Positions 35,905 through 44,897 are shown, counted from the stretch's first letter. The stretch is 64,000 bases of DNA from Sphingomonas echinoides ATCC 14820 (GCF_000241465.1 NZ_JH584235.1:2904529-2968528); one strand, 5' to 3'. Program-made: numbers and translations. The notes: generated by a model not told the origin, from the sequence alone.

Positions 35905-37650
35905 ATGGCCGAATCCACCAAAGCCGCCACCGCTGCCATGCCCAGCCTTGTGGAGTTGCAGCATTGGACCTGGGTGCTTGGGCGGGCGCAGCAAATGCTG
36001 CTGGAACAGGGCCTGGCCACCTTGGGCGCGGCGGAAACGCCGTTGCCGCCGATCCCCGGCCTGACCGACCCGGAAACGCTGACGCGTGCGCGGGATTTCT
36101 GGACCGACAGCCTTACCCTGTGGCAGCGGATGCTCACCCCCGGTGAGGCACCACCGCCCGTCGATGAGCCGGCCGAGCGCGCGCGCGACAAACGCTTCAA
36201 GGATGCGCGCTGGCGTGAGGACCCGCTGTTCGCCTGGATTCGCCAAAGCTACTTCCTGTTCTCGGACCAGTTGCTCGCTCAGGTCGACGCGCTGCAGGGC
36301 GTTGACGACAAGCAGCGCGAGCAGATGCGCTTTGCCACGCGCGGTTTTCTGGATGCGATCAGCCCGTCCAATTTCCCCGCGACCAACCCCGAAGTGCTCG
36401 AAAAGACGATCGAGACCGGCGGCGAAAACCTGCTCAAGGGCCTGCAGAATATGCTTGCCGATCTCGCCAAGGGGCAAGTGACGCATACCGACCAGACCGC
36501 GTTCGAACTGGGGCGTAATCTGGCGACGACGCCGGGCAAGGTAATCCACCGCACCGATCTCTACGAACTGATCCAATATGCCCCGTCCACGCCCAACGTG
36601 CTGGCGGTGCCGCTGGTGATCTTCCCGCCCTGGATCAACCGTTTCTACATTCTCGACCTGACGCCGGAGAAAAGCTTCATCCGCTGGGCGGTCGAACAGG
36701 GCATCACCGTGTTCATGGTCTCGTGGCGATCGGCCGACGCCAGCATGAAGGATGTGGTGTGGGACGATTATATCGCCGCACAGATCGACGCGATCGAAAC
36801 CGTGCGACGCGCGCTGAAGGTGTCGGCGGTGCACACCATTGGCTATTGCGTGGCGGGCACGACGCTCGCTGCGACGCTCGCGGTGCTCGCAGCGCGCGGG
36901 GAAGCGGACACGGTCAAGAGCGCGACCTTCTTCACCGCGCAAGTCGATTTCGAGAAAGCGGGGGAATTGTTGTATTTCGTCGCTGACGATCAGCTCGAAC
37001 TGCTCAAGACGCTGACCCCCGACGGCTTTCTCGACGGGCGCTATATGGCGGCGGTGTTCAACCAATTGCGCGGGCGCGACCTGATCTGGAATTACGTCAC
37101 CAACAATTATCTGCTGGGCAAGGATTATGCCCCGTTCGATCTGCTCCACTGGAATGGCGACACCACCAATCTGCCCGCGCAGTGGCACATGCGCTATCTG
37201 GTGGATCTGTACCGCGACAATCTGCTGAGCAAGGCTGGGGCGCTCAGCGCGCTGGGCACGCCGATCGACCTCGGGCTGGTGACGACGCCGAGCTATATTC
37301 AGGCCGGGCGCGAGGACCATATCGCACCGGCCGAAAGCGTGTGGGCGCTGATGCGGCTCTTCTCGGGCGAGCGGCGCTTCGTGCTGGCGGGGTCGGGGCA
37401 TATTGCCGGGGTGGTTAACCCGCCGAGCGCGAACAAATATCAATATTGGGTCAATCCCGAACCGGTCGACACGCTTGAGGCCTTCGTCGCCGGGGCGCAC
37501 GAGACCAAGGGGAGCTGGTGGCCCGATTGGGTGGCATGGCTGCGTGATCAGGACGCGGCGATGGTCCCGGCCAAGGGCGCGCGCCAGCCGGGCAAGGGGG
37601 CGCTGAAGGCAATCGAAGATGCGCCGGGACGCTACGTAAAGGCGCGCTGA
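35905..37650 (+). CDS. phaC: Class I poly(R)-hydroxyalkanoate synthase
   Basis: 581 aa, normal length for class I PHA synthase, which polymerises (R)-3-hydroxyacyl-CoA on granule surfaces. Lipase-box-like GYCVAG with nucleophile Cys315, general acid Asp471 (REDHIAP) and His499 (GSGHIAG). The Cys-Asp and Asp-His spacings agree with the family. The N-terminal 200 residues carry the helical oligomerisation region. It is followed at once by a phasin gene with its own palindromic control sites. Acetoacetyl-CoA reductase is encoded far away at 53788. Confidence 0.95.
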   Translation: MAESTKAATAAMPSLVELQHWTWVLGRAQQMLLEQGLATLGAAETPLPPIPGLTDPETLTRARDFWTDSLTLWQRMLTPGEAPPPVDEPAERARDKRFKDARWREDPLFAWIRQSYFLFSDQLLAQVDALQGVDDKQREQMRFATRGFLDAISPSNFPATNPEVLEKTIETGGENLLKGLQNMLADLAKGQVTHTDQTAFELGRNLATTPGKVIHRTDLYELIQYAPSTPNVLAVPLVIFPPWINRFYILDLTPEKSFIRWAVEQGITVFMVSWRSADASMKDVVWDDYIAAQIDAIETVRRALKVSAVHTIGYCVAGTTLAATLAVLAARGEADTVKSATFFTAQVDFEKAGELLYFVADDQLELLKTLTPDGFLDGRYMAAVFNQLRGRDLIWNYVTNNYLLGKDYAPFDLLHWNGDTTNLPAQWHMRYLVDLYRDNLLSKAGALSALGTPIDLGLVTTPSYIQAGREDHIAPAESVWALMRLFSGERRFVLAGSGHIAGVVNPPSANKYQYWVNPEPVDTLEAFVAGAHETKGSWWPDWVAWLRDQDAAMVPAKGARQPGKGALKAIEDAPGRYVKAR

Positions 37651-37678
37651 AGCGCGCGGGAACTTCGTAATTTCACTT

Positions 37679-37695
37679 ATGTTGCAGTGCAACAT
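37679..37695. promoter_or_regulatory. Palindrome 1 upstream of phasin (candidate PhaR operator)
   Basis: ATGTTGCAGTGCAACAT, a perfect 17-base palindrome around a central G. It repeats, with two changes, 45 bases downstream. TGC/GCA-rich sites in front of phasin genes are known targets of the PHA-responsive repressor PhaR; binding here is inferred. Confidence 0.7.
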
Positions 37696-37712
37696 TTTGC
37701 TTGTATTGACCG

Positions 37713-37743
37713 CCAATGCTGCTATATTGCAGTGCAGCATTGG
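37713..37743. promoter_or_regulatory. Palindrome 2 upstream of phasin (candidate PhaR operator)
   Basis: Arms CCAATGCTGC (37713-37722) and GCAGCATTGG (37734-37743) are perfectly inverted. The right part overlaps ATATTGCAGTGCAGCAT (37724-37740), the near copy of palindrome 1. It ends 18 bases before the phasin ATG, so a bound repressor would block transcription start or early elongation. Confidence 0.7.
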
Positions 37744-37761
37744 TGTGGGAGAAATCCGGTC

Positions 37762-38598
37762 ATGGCAAGCAAAGGCCCGAAGTCAGACGCGGCACCAAAA
37801 GCCGCAAAGCCGACCGCGAAGGTTGACGCTCCGGCGGCTGTGGCCCCCCCGGCTGTTGCTCCGGCAAAACCCGCCGCGCCCAAGACGCGGACCGCTGCGG
37901 CGGCCGTAAAAGCTCCCTCGGTTCCTGCAGCGCTTCCGGTTTCGGTCTCGGCAGCGTCGGAACCGGTCGTCGCGGCCCCTGCCGCCGACGAGATCGTTCC
38001 GGCACCGATCGTGGCAGAACCCGAGGTCGCTGCGCCGATCGTGTCTGTGCCCGAGCCTGTGCGTACCCCAGACCCGATTGTTACCGCCGAAGCCCCCAAA
38101 CCCGTCGCCGCCGCCGCGCCGACTGTATCGCAGAAGGAAATCTTCACCATGGAAAACACCATCAAAGCCGCTACCGACAAGGTCCAGGAACAGGCCAAGG
38201 CGCTGTTCGCCGATGTCAACGATCGCACCAAGACCGCCGTTGAAAAGGGCACCAAGCTGGTCGAGGAATTCAACGAATTCTCGAAGGGCAACGTTGAAGC
38301 CATCGTCGAATCGTCGAAGATCGCTGCCAAGGGCATCGAGACGATGGGCCAGGACGCCGCCGAATATGGCCGCAAGCATTTCGAAGGCGCGACCGCGGCG
38401 CTGAAGAGCCTGTCGAGCGTCAAGACCCCGTCGGACTTCTTCAAGCTGCAGAGCGACTATGTCCGCAGCGCGTTCGACTCGATCGTCGCCGAAACCTCGA
38501 AGAACACCGAGTCGCTGGTGAAGCTCGCCGGTGAGGTCGCCCAGCCGATCTCGAACCGCGTTGCGCTTGCCGCCGAGAAGATCAAGATCAGCGCCTAA
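37762..38598 (+). CDS. Phasin with long Ala/Pro/Val-rich N-terminal extension
   Basis: 278 aa. The C-terminal half, from about residue 133 ([20 protein letters not shown]), is a typical alphaproteobacterial phasin that coats PHA granules, rich in amphipathic helix. The first 130 residues are a low-complexity, disordered Ala/Pro/Val/Lys segment, a PhaF-like tail placed N-terminally. ATG 37762 has GGGAGA upstream; an internal start at MENTIK would give a classic short phasin. It follows phaC and lies behind two palindromes. Confidence 0.87.
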   Translation: MASKGPKSDAAPKAAKPTAKVDAPAAVAPPAVAPAKPAAPKTRTAAAAVKAPSVPAALPVSVSAASEPVVAAPAADEIVPAPIVAEPEVAAPIVSVPEPVRTPDPIVTAEAPKPVAAAAPTVSQKEIFTMENTIKAATDKVQEQAKALFADVNDRTKTAVEKGTKLVEEFNEFSKGNVEAIVESSKIAAKGIETMGQDAAEYGRKHFEGATAALKSLSSVKTPSDFFKLQSDYVRSAFDSIVAETSKNTESLVKLAGEVAQPISNRVALAAEKIKISA

Positions 38599-38627
38599 GC
38601 CGATCTTCGTCCGTATCGGACAGGAGA

Positions 38628-38659
38628 GGGCGGTCCCGAATGGGGCCGCCCTTTTCGTT
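38628..38659 (+). terminator. Intrinsic terminator after the phasin gene
   Basis: Stem GGGCGGTCCC (38628-38637) with GGGGCCGCCC (38642-38651), one G-T pair, loop gaat, followed by TTTTCGTTT. Confidence 0.85.
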
Positions 38660-38705
38660 TGCCCCCTTGCCCTCACCCCCGGCAATGCCATATTTTAGGC
38701 ACCAG

Positions 38706-39071
38706 ATGATCGACAGCAGCGCAATCTCGATGGCGGAACGCCGTGATGACGGAACCGGGGACGGGCCGGACGACGGCACCGGCCTGGGCGTTGCGACGCG
38801 CACCCGCGCCAAGACCAAGCAGCCGACGCCCTATCGCGTGTTGCTGCTGAATGACGATTACACCCCGATGGAATTCGTGGTGCTGGTGCTGCAGCGCTTT
38901 TTCCGCATGGATATGGAAGCGGCGACGCGGGTGATGCTCCACGTCCACCAGAAGGGCGTCGGCGTGTGCGGCATTTTCAGCTACGAAGTCGCCGAGACCA
39001 AGGTCAGCCAGGTCATCGATTTCGCGCGGCAAAACCAGCATCCGCTGCAATGCATGTTGGAAAAGGCCTGA
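38706..39071 (+). CDS. clpS: ClpS, Clp protease adaptor
   Basis: 121 aa. The conserved core starts at [24 protein letters not shown] and continues with [28 protein letters not shown]. The NDDYT and HQKG elements form the N-degron pocket and ClpA contact. It delivers N-end-rule substrates to ClpAP. The first 40 residues are a variable, charged, disordered tail, as usual. The gene stands alone between the phasin and murA. Confidence 0.95.
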   Translation: MIDSSAISMAERRDDGTGDGPDDGTGLGVATRTRAKTKQPTPYRVLLLNDDYTPMEFVVLVLQRFFRMDMEAATRVMLHVHQKGVGVCGIFSYEVAETKVSQVIDFARQNQHPLQCMLEKA

Positions 39072-39152
39072 TTTAGCCGGACGTTTCTGCGCGCCTCGTC
39101 GCAATTCGGCTATCGTGCTTGCGCGGGCGGTGCGAGGCGATAAACGAGATCC

Positions 39153-40436
39153 ATGGATCGTATTCTCATTCGCGGCGGCAATCGCCTGTCGGGCCGCCTC
39201 CCCATCTCCGGTGCAAAGAACGCCGCGCTCACGCTGATGCCGTGCGCGCTGCTGACCGAAGAGCCGGTGACGCTGCGCAATCTGCCGCGCCTGGCCGATG
39301 TCGACAGCTTCGGGCATCTGCTCAACCAGCTCGGTTGCTCGACTCGGATCGAGGGCGCGCGGCCAGAGGATTTCGGTCGGGTGATGACGATCCGCGCGGG
39401 CAAGCTGACCGCGACCGAAGCACCGTATGACATCGTGCGCAAAATGCGCGCGTCGATTCTGGTGCTGGGCCCGTTGATCGGGCGTGCGGGCGAAGCGACC
39501 GTGTCGCTGCCGGGCGGCTGCGCGATCGGCAATCGCCCGATCGACCTGCATCTGAAAGCGCTGGAGGCGATCGGCGCGCAGCTCGAAATGGCAGCGGGCT
39601 ATGTCAAGGCGATCGCGCCCGGCGGGCGTCTGTCGGGCGGCACCTATACCTTCCCGATCGTCTCGGTCGGCGCTACCGAGAATGTTGTGATGGCAGCCGT
39701 GCTGGCCAAGGGCGGCAGCCGCATCGAAAATGCCGCGCGCGAGCCCGAAATCGTCGATTTGTGCAATCTGCTGGTGGCGATGGGTGCCAAGATCTCCGGC
39801 ATCGGCACCGAGACTCTGGAAATCGAAGGCGTCGACCGGCTGCACGGCGCGACCTATCGCGTGATGCCCGACCGGATCGAGGCGGGCAGCTATGCCTGCG
39901 CCGCCGCGATCACCGGCGGTTCGGTCGAACTGGTCGGCGTGAAGATGGACGATATGCGCGCCACCACCGCCGCCTTGATCGCGGCCGGGGTGACGCTGGA
40001 GGAGCGCGGCGACAATCTGCTGGTTTCCGCCACCAACGGCATCAAGCCGCTGACGCTGTCGACCGCGCCCTTCCCCGGCTTTGCGACCGATATGCAGGCG
40101 CAGTTCATGGCGATGCTGTGTCTGGCCGATGGGGCCAGCGTACTGACCGAGACGATCTTCGAGAACCGTTACATGCACGTGCCCGAACTGGCGCGGATGG
40201 GCGCAGACATCTTGGTGCAGGGCCGCACCGCGGTCGTGCGCGGCGTGCCCAAATTGGTCGGCGCGCCAGTGATGGCGACCGATTTGCGCGCGTCGATGAG
40301 CCTGATCATCGCCGGCCTCGTCGCCGAGGGTGAGACGCAGGTCAGCCGCGTCTATCACCTTGATCGCGGCTATGAACGGCTCGAGGAAAAGCTGAGCGCG
40401 GTCGGTGCCGATATCGAGCGCGTCGGCGACGGTTAA
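39153..40436 (+). CDS. murA: UDP-N-acetylglucosamine 1-carboxyvinyltransferase
   Basis: 427 aa. Catalyses the first committed step of peptidoglycan synthesis, transfer of enolpyruvate to UDP-GlcNAc in the cytoplasm. Lys22 in ISGAKNAAL and the reactive Cys123 in [10 protein letters not shown] are present, so the enzyme should be of the fosfomycin-sensitive Cys type. Other family stretches are [14 protein letters not shown] and [17 protein letters not shown]. It ends before a perfect 29-base inverted repeat that separates it from the convergent phosphoribosyltransferase gene. Confidence 0.97.
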   Translation: MDRILIRGGNRLSGRLPISGAKNAALTLMPCALLTEEPVTLRNLPRLADVDSFGHLLNQLGCSTRIEGARPEDFGRVMTIRAGKLTATEAPYDIVRKMRASILVLGPLIGRAGEATVSLPGGCAIGNRPIDLHLKALEAIGAQLEMAAGYVKAIAPGGRLSGGTYTFPIVSVGATENVVMAAVLAKGGSRIENAAREPEIVDLCNLLVAMGAKISGIGTETLEIEGVDRLHGATYRVMPDRIEAGSYACAAAITGGSVELVGVKMDDMRATTAALIAAGVTLEERGDNLLVSATNGIKPLTLSTAPFPGFATDMQAQFMAMLCLADGASVLTETIFENRYMHVPELARMGADILVQGRTAVVRGVPKLVGAPVMATDLRASMSLIIAGLVAEGETQVSRVYHLDRGYERLEEKLSAVGADIERVGDG

Positions 40437-40453
40437 AGTCGTCCGCCACCACT

Positions 40454-40531
40454 CCCGTTCGTTTCGAGCGTAGTCGAGAAACCTGGCACAGCGCTTGTTG
40501 CTGTTTCTCGACTACGCTCGAAACGAACGGG
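40454..40531. repeat. 29-base perfect inverted repeat between convergent genes
   Basis: Left arm 40454-40482 and right arm 40503-40531 are perfect reverse complements around a 20-base loop; the core reads CGTTCGTTTCGAGCGTAG. A decayed relative lies at 3354-3402, also between convergent stop codons. It fits a REP-like palindromic unit, and the stable hairpin could terminate or stabilise both transcripts. Confidence 0.88.
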
Positions 40532-40552
40532 GCGCGGGCAAGTCCGCGACGA

Positions 40553-41071
40553 TTAAGCCGTCCGCTCCGGCACGGCCGCGGCGTCGGCCTGGATGGCGAG
40601 GTCGGGCGCAACCGCTTCCCATGGGAAAATGAACCAGTCCTTGGTCACCGCGCGGTCGATTTCGCGTGCGTGATAGTCGACGCGCTCGCCCGAGCGGATA
40701 TTGTCGAGCAGCGTCGCGAACCGCACGCTGCCCGGCACCGCGCCCGCCGCCGCCAGCATCGCCCGCAACCGCGCGATCGTGCGGCCCGTATCGTTGATGT
40801 CATCGAGGAACAGGAAACGCTCGCCGCCGCGCGTCCGCGCTGCCAGGCGTGCGATCGGGTCGAGCGCGAAATCCTCGACCTGCGCCGAGAAATCGACGGA
40901 TAGCATCGGCAGCCCGCTCGCATGGCTGAGGAACACCGCCGGGACCAGCCCGCCGCGCCCTATGCCGATCAGGAAGGTCGGTGCCCATGCCGCATCCTCG
41001 CCCAGTCGTGCCGCCAGCAGATGGATGTCGGCGACGAAACGCTCCTGCGCAATCGGCGTGTAGAGGGTCAT
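40553..41071 (-). CDS. Purine phosphoribosyltransferase
   Basis: 172 aa type I phosphoribosyltransferase. PRPP-binding signature FLFLDDINDTGRT, the RGG loop in GIGRGGLVPA, and a DWFIFPWE-type end seen in hypoxanthine/xanthine PRTases (WFIFPWEAVAPD). It is the second gene after adenine deaminase with a four-base overlap. I infer hypoxanthine (or xanthine) as substrate, completing adenine to IMP salvage. Confidence 0.82.
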   Translation of the reverse strand: MTLYTPIAQERFVADIHLLAARLGEDAAWAPTFLIGIGRGGLVPAVFLSHASGLPMLSVDFSAQVEDFALDPIARLAARTRGGERFLFLDDINDTGRTIARLRAMLAAAGAVPGSVRFATLLDNIRSGERVDYHAREIDRAVTKDWFIFPWEAVAPDLAIQADAAAVPERTA

Positions 41072-42081
41072 GCCGCCGCCTCCGCATAGGCATCCAGCCG
41101 CGCCAGATGCTCCGCCACGGCGGCATCGGGTAGGAAAGATCCCAGAAAGCTGTTGCGCGCCAGCGCGACGAGATCGCCGCGATCAAGCCCGCGCGCGGCC
41201 GCGACCGCGCGATAATTGTCGCCGACATAGCCGCCGAAATAGGCGGGGTCGTCGGAATTGATTGTCGCACGTAACCCGGCGCGCAGCATCTGGTCGATCG
41301 GGTGCTCGGCCATGTCACCCACCACGCACAGTTTGAGGTTGGACAGCGGACACACCGTCAACGTCATGCACATGCGCGCGAGCCGGGTGACGAGCAGCGG
41401 GTCCTCCAGGCTGCGATTGCCATGGTCGAGCCGGTCGACGCCGATCAGGTCGAGCGCCTGCAGCACATAGTCGGGCGGGCCTTCCTCCCCGGCATGGGCG
41501 ACCAGCTTCAAGCCCTTCGCGCGGGCCGCGGCGAAAACGCGCGCGAACTTTTCCGGCGGGTGGCCGAGTTCGGACGAGTCGAGCCCGACCGCCGCAATCC
41601 GCTCCAGCCACGGCTCGGCGGCCTCCAGCGTGGCAAAGGCATCGGCTTCGTCGAGGTGCCGCAGGAAGCTCATAATCAGCAGCACGGTCATGCCGTGCTT
41701 CGCCTCGGCCTCGGCAATGGCGGAGAGCAGCCCGGTGATCACCGTCTCAAAGGCGATGCCGCGCGCGGTATGCGTCTGCGGATCGAACATGATTTCGGCG
41801 TGGACCACCCCGTCCGCCGCGGCGCGGTCGAAATAGGCAGCGGCGAGATCGTGGAAATCCTGCGCGGTCCGCAGCACGTCCGCCCCGGCATAATAAAGGT
41901 CGAGAAAGTCCTGCAGCCGCGAGAAGTTATACGCCGCACGGACATCCTCGACGCTCGCGAACGGGATCGCCACTTGGTTGCGCTGGGCGAGCGCGAACAT
42001 CAGCTCGGGCTCAAGGCTGCCTTCGATATGCAAATGGAGTTCGGCCTTGGGCAAGCCGGTGATGAAGTCGGGATCGGTCAT
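41068..42081 (-). CDS. Adenine deaminase, adenosine-deaminase-fold type
   Basis: 337 aa amidohydrolase. Zinc site HLHIEGSLEPEL, AHAGEEG with catalytic Glu, LDHGNR, and INSDDPAYFGGY near the C-terminus. The run from ELMFALAQRN through FLDLYYAGADVLRTAQDF to FDPQTHTARG fits the group of adenosine-deaminase homologues shown to act on free adenine (Pseudomonas Pa0148, from memory) better than true adenosine deaminases. ATG 42081 starts right before the fold. It is coupled by overlap to the phosphoribosyltransferase gene. Confidence 0.88.
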   Translation of the reverse strand: MTDPDFITGLPKAELHLHIEGSLEPELMFALAQRNQVAIPFASVEDVRAAYNFSRLQDFLDLYYAGADVLRTAQDFHDLAAAYFDRAAADGVVHAEIMFDPQTHTARGIAFETVITGLLSAIAEAEAKHGMTVLLIMSFLRHLDEADAFATLEAAEPWLERIAAVGLDSSELGHPPEKFARVFAAARAKGLKLVAHAGEEGPPDYVLQALDLIGVDRLDHGNRSLEDPLLVTRLARMCMTLTVCPLSNLKLCVVGDMAEHPIDQMLRAGLRATINSDDPAYFGGYVGDNYRAVAAARGLDRGDLVALARNSFLGSFLPDAAVAEHLARLDAYAEAAA

Positions 42082-42145
42082 TCGCGCACCATTGCCAGGT
42101 TGCTGGCCGTGGGCAAGCGGCGAACCACCACCCACGGCACCCGCT

Positions 42146-43000
42146 TCACCCGTTAAGCGCACTTTCCAGCGTCGTGCGCCACGGCGTGGTCGGTCGGCCG
42201 ATCACTTCGCTCAACGCATGGTTATCGTCGAACAGCGCGCCGTTGGCCGCCTTGGTGTCGCTTTCGGCCAGCATCGCGGCAATCGCTGCGGGCAGGCCAA
42301 CCCCCTCCAGTGCAGCGCGATAGTCGGCCTCGGGCAAATCCTGATAGGCGACTGGCTTGCCCGAAAGATCGCTCAGCGCCGCCGCCAGATCGGCAAGGGT
42401 GAACGCCTCGTCGCCAGCCAGTTCATAGATGGCGGGCTTGGCCGCGTCTGCCGTCAGTACGGCCACAGCCGCTGCCGCGTAGTCGGCGCGCGCAGCCCCC
42501 GAAATGCGGCCCGCGCCCGCGCTTCCTAACACCGCCCCATGCGCGACCGCCATCGGCGCGCTTTGCGCATAATTTTCGGTGTACCAGCCATTGCGCAGCA
42601 GCGCGTGCGGCACGCCGCCGTCGGCCAAGGCCAGCTCGGTCGCGCGATGTTCGACCGCGAGGTTGAGCGGGTTGGTGTCGGCATGGAGCAGGCTGGTATA
42701 GGCGATGAAGCCGACCCCGGCGGCCTTGGCGGCGGCGATGACGGCCTGATGCTGTGCTACGCGCTGTCCGATCTCGCTCGACGAGATCAGCAGCAGCCGA
42801 TCGACCCCGGCCAGCGCGCCGGCAAGGGTGTCTGCCTGATTATAGTCAAACGCCCGGACGACCACTCCCTGTGCAGCTAAATCGGCCAGTTTCGCGGGGT
42901 CACGCACCAGCGCGACGATGGTGTCAGGCGCAACCTTCTCCAGCAGCCCAGCGATGACGAGGCGGCCGAGTTGGCCCGAAGCTCCAGTAACGGCAATCAT
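42146..43000 (-). CDS. qorB: NAD(P)H:quinone oxidoreductase, QorB-like (NmrA family)
   Basis: 284 aa atypical SDR of the NmrA/QorB group, probably reducing quinones with NADPH. Cofactor motif AVTGASGQLGRLV at the N-terminus, YTSLLHADTNPLNLAVEHRATE in the active region, and LLRNGWYTENY, a family hallmark. ATG 43000 has GGGAG seven bases upstream. The HxlR regulator gene is divergent across 86 bases, the classic pairing for QorR/YodB-type control. Confidence 0.88.
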   Translation of the reverse strand: MIAVTGASGQLGRLVIAGLLEKVAPDTIVALVRDPAKLADLAAQGVVVRAFDYNQADTLAGALAGVDRLLLISSSEIGQRVAQHQAVIAAAKAAGVGFIAYTSLLHADTNPLNLAVEHRATELALADGGVPHALLRNGWYTENYAQSAPMAVAHGAVLGSAGAGRISGAARADYAAAAVAVLTADAAKPAIYELAGDEAFTLADLAAALSDLSGKPVAYQDLPEADYRAALEGVGLPAAIAAMLAESDTKAANGALFDDNHALSEVIGRPTTPWRTTLESALNG

Positions 43001-43046
43001 GATAGCACTCCCAAAAACCATTGAGACGCACCATTTAGGGGTATAG

Positions 43047-43061
43047 CTTATGAAAAATAAG
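43047..43061. promoter_or_regulatory. Inverted repeat CTTAT-N5-ATAAG, candidate HxlR operator
   Basis: Arms 43047-43051 and 43057-43061 in the AT-rich gap between qorB and the HxlR gene, flanked by GTA (43041-43043) and TAC (43062-43064). It is the only clear dyad in this divergent promoter region. Confidence 0.5.
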
Positions 43062-43086
43062 TACGCACAAAAAGGTAAGTGATAAA

Positions 43087-43473
43087 ATGGTAGAGTGGAG
43101 CGCCACCCCGCTTTCGGATGCGCTGGAACGCGGCGACGTGCTGAGCCCGGACTGCCCGTCCCGCCTCATCCTCAATCATGTCACCAGCAAATGGGGGGTG
43201 CTGACGCTGCTGTCGTTGCGCTCGGGCACGCTGCGCTTCAGCGCCCTGCGCCGTAAGGTCAGCGGCGTGAGCGAGCGGATGCTGGCGCAGACGCTGCAGC
43301 AATTGGAGGGGTGCCGCCTGGTCGATCGGCGGAGCTATGCCGAAGTGCCGCCGCGCGTCGACTATACGCTGACCCCGCTCGGGCGCGAGGCGGCCGACCG
43401 AGTCGCCGCGCTGGCGGACTGGATCGAATCATCGCTGCCCTTTCTGCTGGAGCCAGGACCGGTCGCGGCGTGA
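43087..43473 (+). CDS. HxlR-family redox-type regulator
   Basis: 128 aa winged-helix repressor. Conserved Cys23 in LSPDCPSRLILN occupies the place of the redox-sensing cysteine of YodB/QorR/HypR proteins. The DNA-binding region is KWGVLTLLSLRSGTLRFSALRRKVSGVSERML, and VDYTLTPLGREA the wing. It probably senses quinones or disulfide stress and represses qorB and itself. It is the only Cys apart from one at about residue 76. Confidence 0.9.
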   Translation: MVEWSATPLSDALERGDVLSPDCPSRLILNHVTSKWGVLTLLSLRSGTLRFSALRRKVSGVSERMLAQTLQQLEGCRLVDRRSYAEVPPRVDYTLTPLGREAADRVAALADWIESSLPFLLEPGPVAA

Positions 43474-43517
43474 TAGTCAGCCCGGGCGGACGCCTTGCGC
43501 CGCCCGGGCCACGCTTA

Positions 43518-44858
43518 TCAGATCGCTGCCAGCGCCTGCTCGAAATCGGCGATCAGGTCGTCGGCATCCTCGACCCCGATCGAGATGCGCACGAGATTGT
43601 CGGTGATGCCGAGCGCCTGTTTACGCGCATCGGGCACCGACAGATGCGTCATCGCCGCCGGGTGCGAGGCGAGCGTCTCGGTGCCGCCCAGCGACACCGC
43701 CAGCTTGGCGATTTTCAGCGCGTCGAGGAAGGCGAACGCCTCCTTCTCGCCGCCCTTCAGGATCAGCGAAAAGGTCGATCCGGCACCGGTGCAATGGCGC
43801 GCATAGATGTCGGCCTGGCGCTCCATCCCCGGCGTATCGGCTAGGAAGCCGAGATAGCCGACTCGCTCGACCTTGGGGTGGCTACGCAGGAAGCCACACA
43901 CCTTGACCGCATTTTCGCCCGCGCGGCTCATGCGCAGTTCGAGTGTCTCCAGGCTGCGCATCAGCATCCACGCGGTATTGGGGTCGCAGATCGTGCCGAT
44001 CGTGTTGCGCATCAGGCGGATCGTGTTGATGTGCTCCTTGGACCCCAGCACGCCGCCTGCAACCAAATCGCTATGGCCGCCGGCATATTTGGTCAGCGAG
44101 TAGACGACGATGTCGGCCCCATGTTCTAGCGGCTTGAGCCAGAGCGGGCCGAGGAAGGTGTTGTCGATCGCGATCGGCGGCTTGGTGGCACCGGTGAAGA
44201 TCGCGTCGCGGCTCGCCGCCACCGCCTGAATGTCGACCAGCGCATTGGTCGGGTTGGCGGGGCTTTCGAGATAGATCAACGCGACATTGCCGGTCGCCGC
44301 CTTGCTCATCACGGCATCGATTTCCTCGCGCGTCGCGCCCGCCGGAAAATCGAGCCAATGCACGCCGAAGCGGCCGAGAATGCGCGCGATCAGCGTCTCG
44401 GTCGCGGCGTAGAGCGGGCCCGAATGGACGATCGTGTCGCCCGGCTTGACCATCGACAGGAACAGCGTCGCGATCGCCGACATGCCGCTGGAAAAGACCA
44501 AAGCGTCCTCGGCCTCTTCCCATACGCCCAGGCGATCTTCGAGAATCTCCTGATTCGGCCCGTTGAAGCGCGAATAGACCAGCCCTTCGGAGCCGCCGGG
44601 GCGCTTGCCGGTGACGCCCTCGAAATGGCGCTTGCCTGCGGCGGCATTGGGGAAAACATAGGTCGAGGTCGCGAAGATCGGCGGCTTGAGCGAGCCTTCC
44701 GACAGCATCGGATCATAGCCATGGCCCATCATCAGCGTGGACGCCTTCAGCTTGCGGTCGCCGATCTTTTCGATCGAGGGCTTGGGCTTGGTGCGTGGCG
44801 CGACGCCGGTCAGATCGGCTTCGGTCTGCGGGTCGGTCCGGTCGGTGGGCGTCGCCAT
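43518..44858 (-). CDS. Cystathionine gamma-synthase family PLP enzyme
   Basis: 446 aa Cys/Met-metabolism PLP enzyme. PLP Lys in VVYSLTKYAGGHSDLVAGG, substrate Tyr/Arg pair in VYSRFNGPNQEILEDRL, and FSSGMSAIATLFL. The N-terminal 40-residue charged extension is typical of the alphaproteobacterial 'cystathionine gamma-synthase family' group. Whether it is a synthase or a methionine gamma-lyase cannot be told from sequence. It is divergent from the VOC gene over a 95-base gap with a strong dyad. Confidence 0.85.
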   Translation of the reverse strand: MATPTDRTDPQTEADLTGVAPRTKPKPSIEKIGDRKLKASTLMMGHGYDPMLSEGSLKPPIFATSTYVFPNAAAGKRHFEGVTGKRPGGSEGLVYSRFNGPNQEILEDRLGVWEEAEDALVFSSGMSAIATLFLSMVKPGDTIVHSGPLYAATETLIARILGRFGVHWLDFPAGATREEIDAVMSKAATGNVALIYLESPANPTNALVDIQAVAASRDAIFTGATKPPIAIDNTFLGPLWLKPLEHGADIVVYSLTKYAGGHSDLVAGGVLGSKEHINTIRLMRNTIGTICDPNTAWMLMRSLETLELRMSRAGENAVKVCGFLRSHPKVERVGYLGFLADTPGMERQADIYARHCTGAGSTFSLILKGGEKEAFAFLDALKIAKLAVSLGGTETLASHPAAMTHLSVPDARKQALGITDNLVRISIGVEDADDLIADFEQALAAI

Positions 44859-44897
44859 AAGGGTGCATCCTGTGTCGAAAAATGATAGGAGGCTTTA

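Noticed and set aside
35788..37740. 650-codon open frame antisense to phaC
   Set aside because: No recognisable domain, composition biased; PhaC on the plus strand has its full catalytic triad.
37679..37743. Start of a CRISPR-like repeat array
   Set aside because: Only two units, palindromic, within a promoter region; no cas genes.
38673..40358. Long minus-strand open frame opposite clpS and murA
   Set aside because: Covers two well-supported genes and shows only His/Arg/Gln-rich sequence.
41068..42081. Annotation as adenosine deaminase
   Set aside because: The FLDLYYAGADVL, DPQTHTARG and SDDPAYFGGY segments fit the adenine-specific group better; kept as adenine deaminase.
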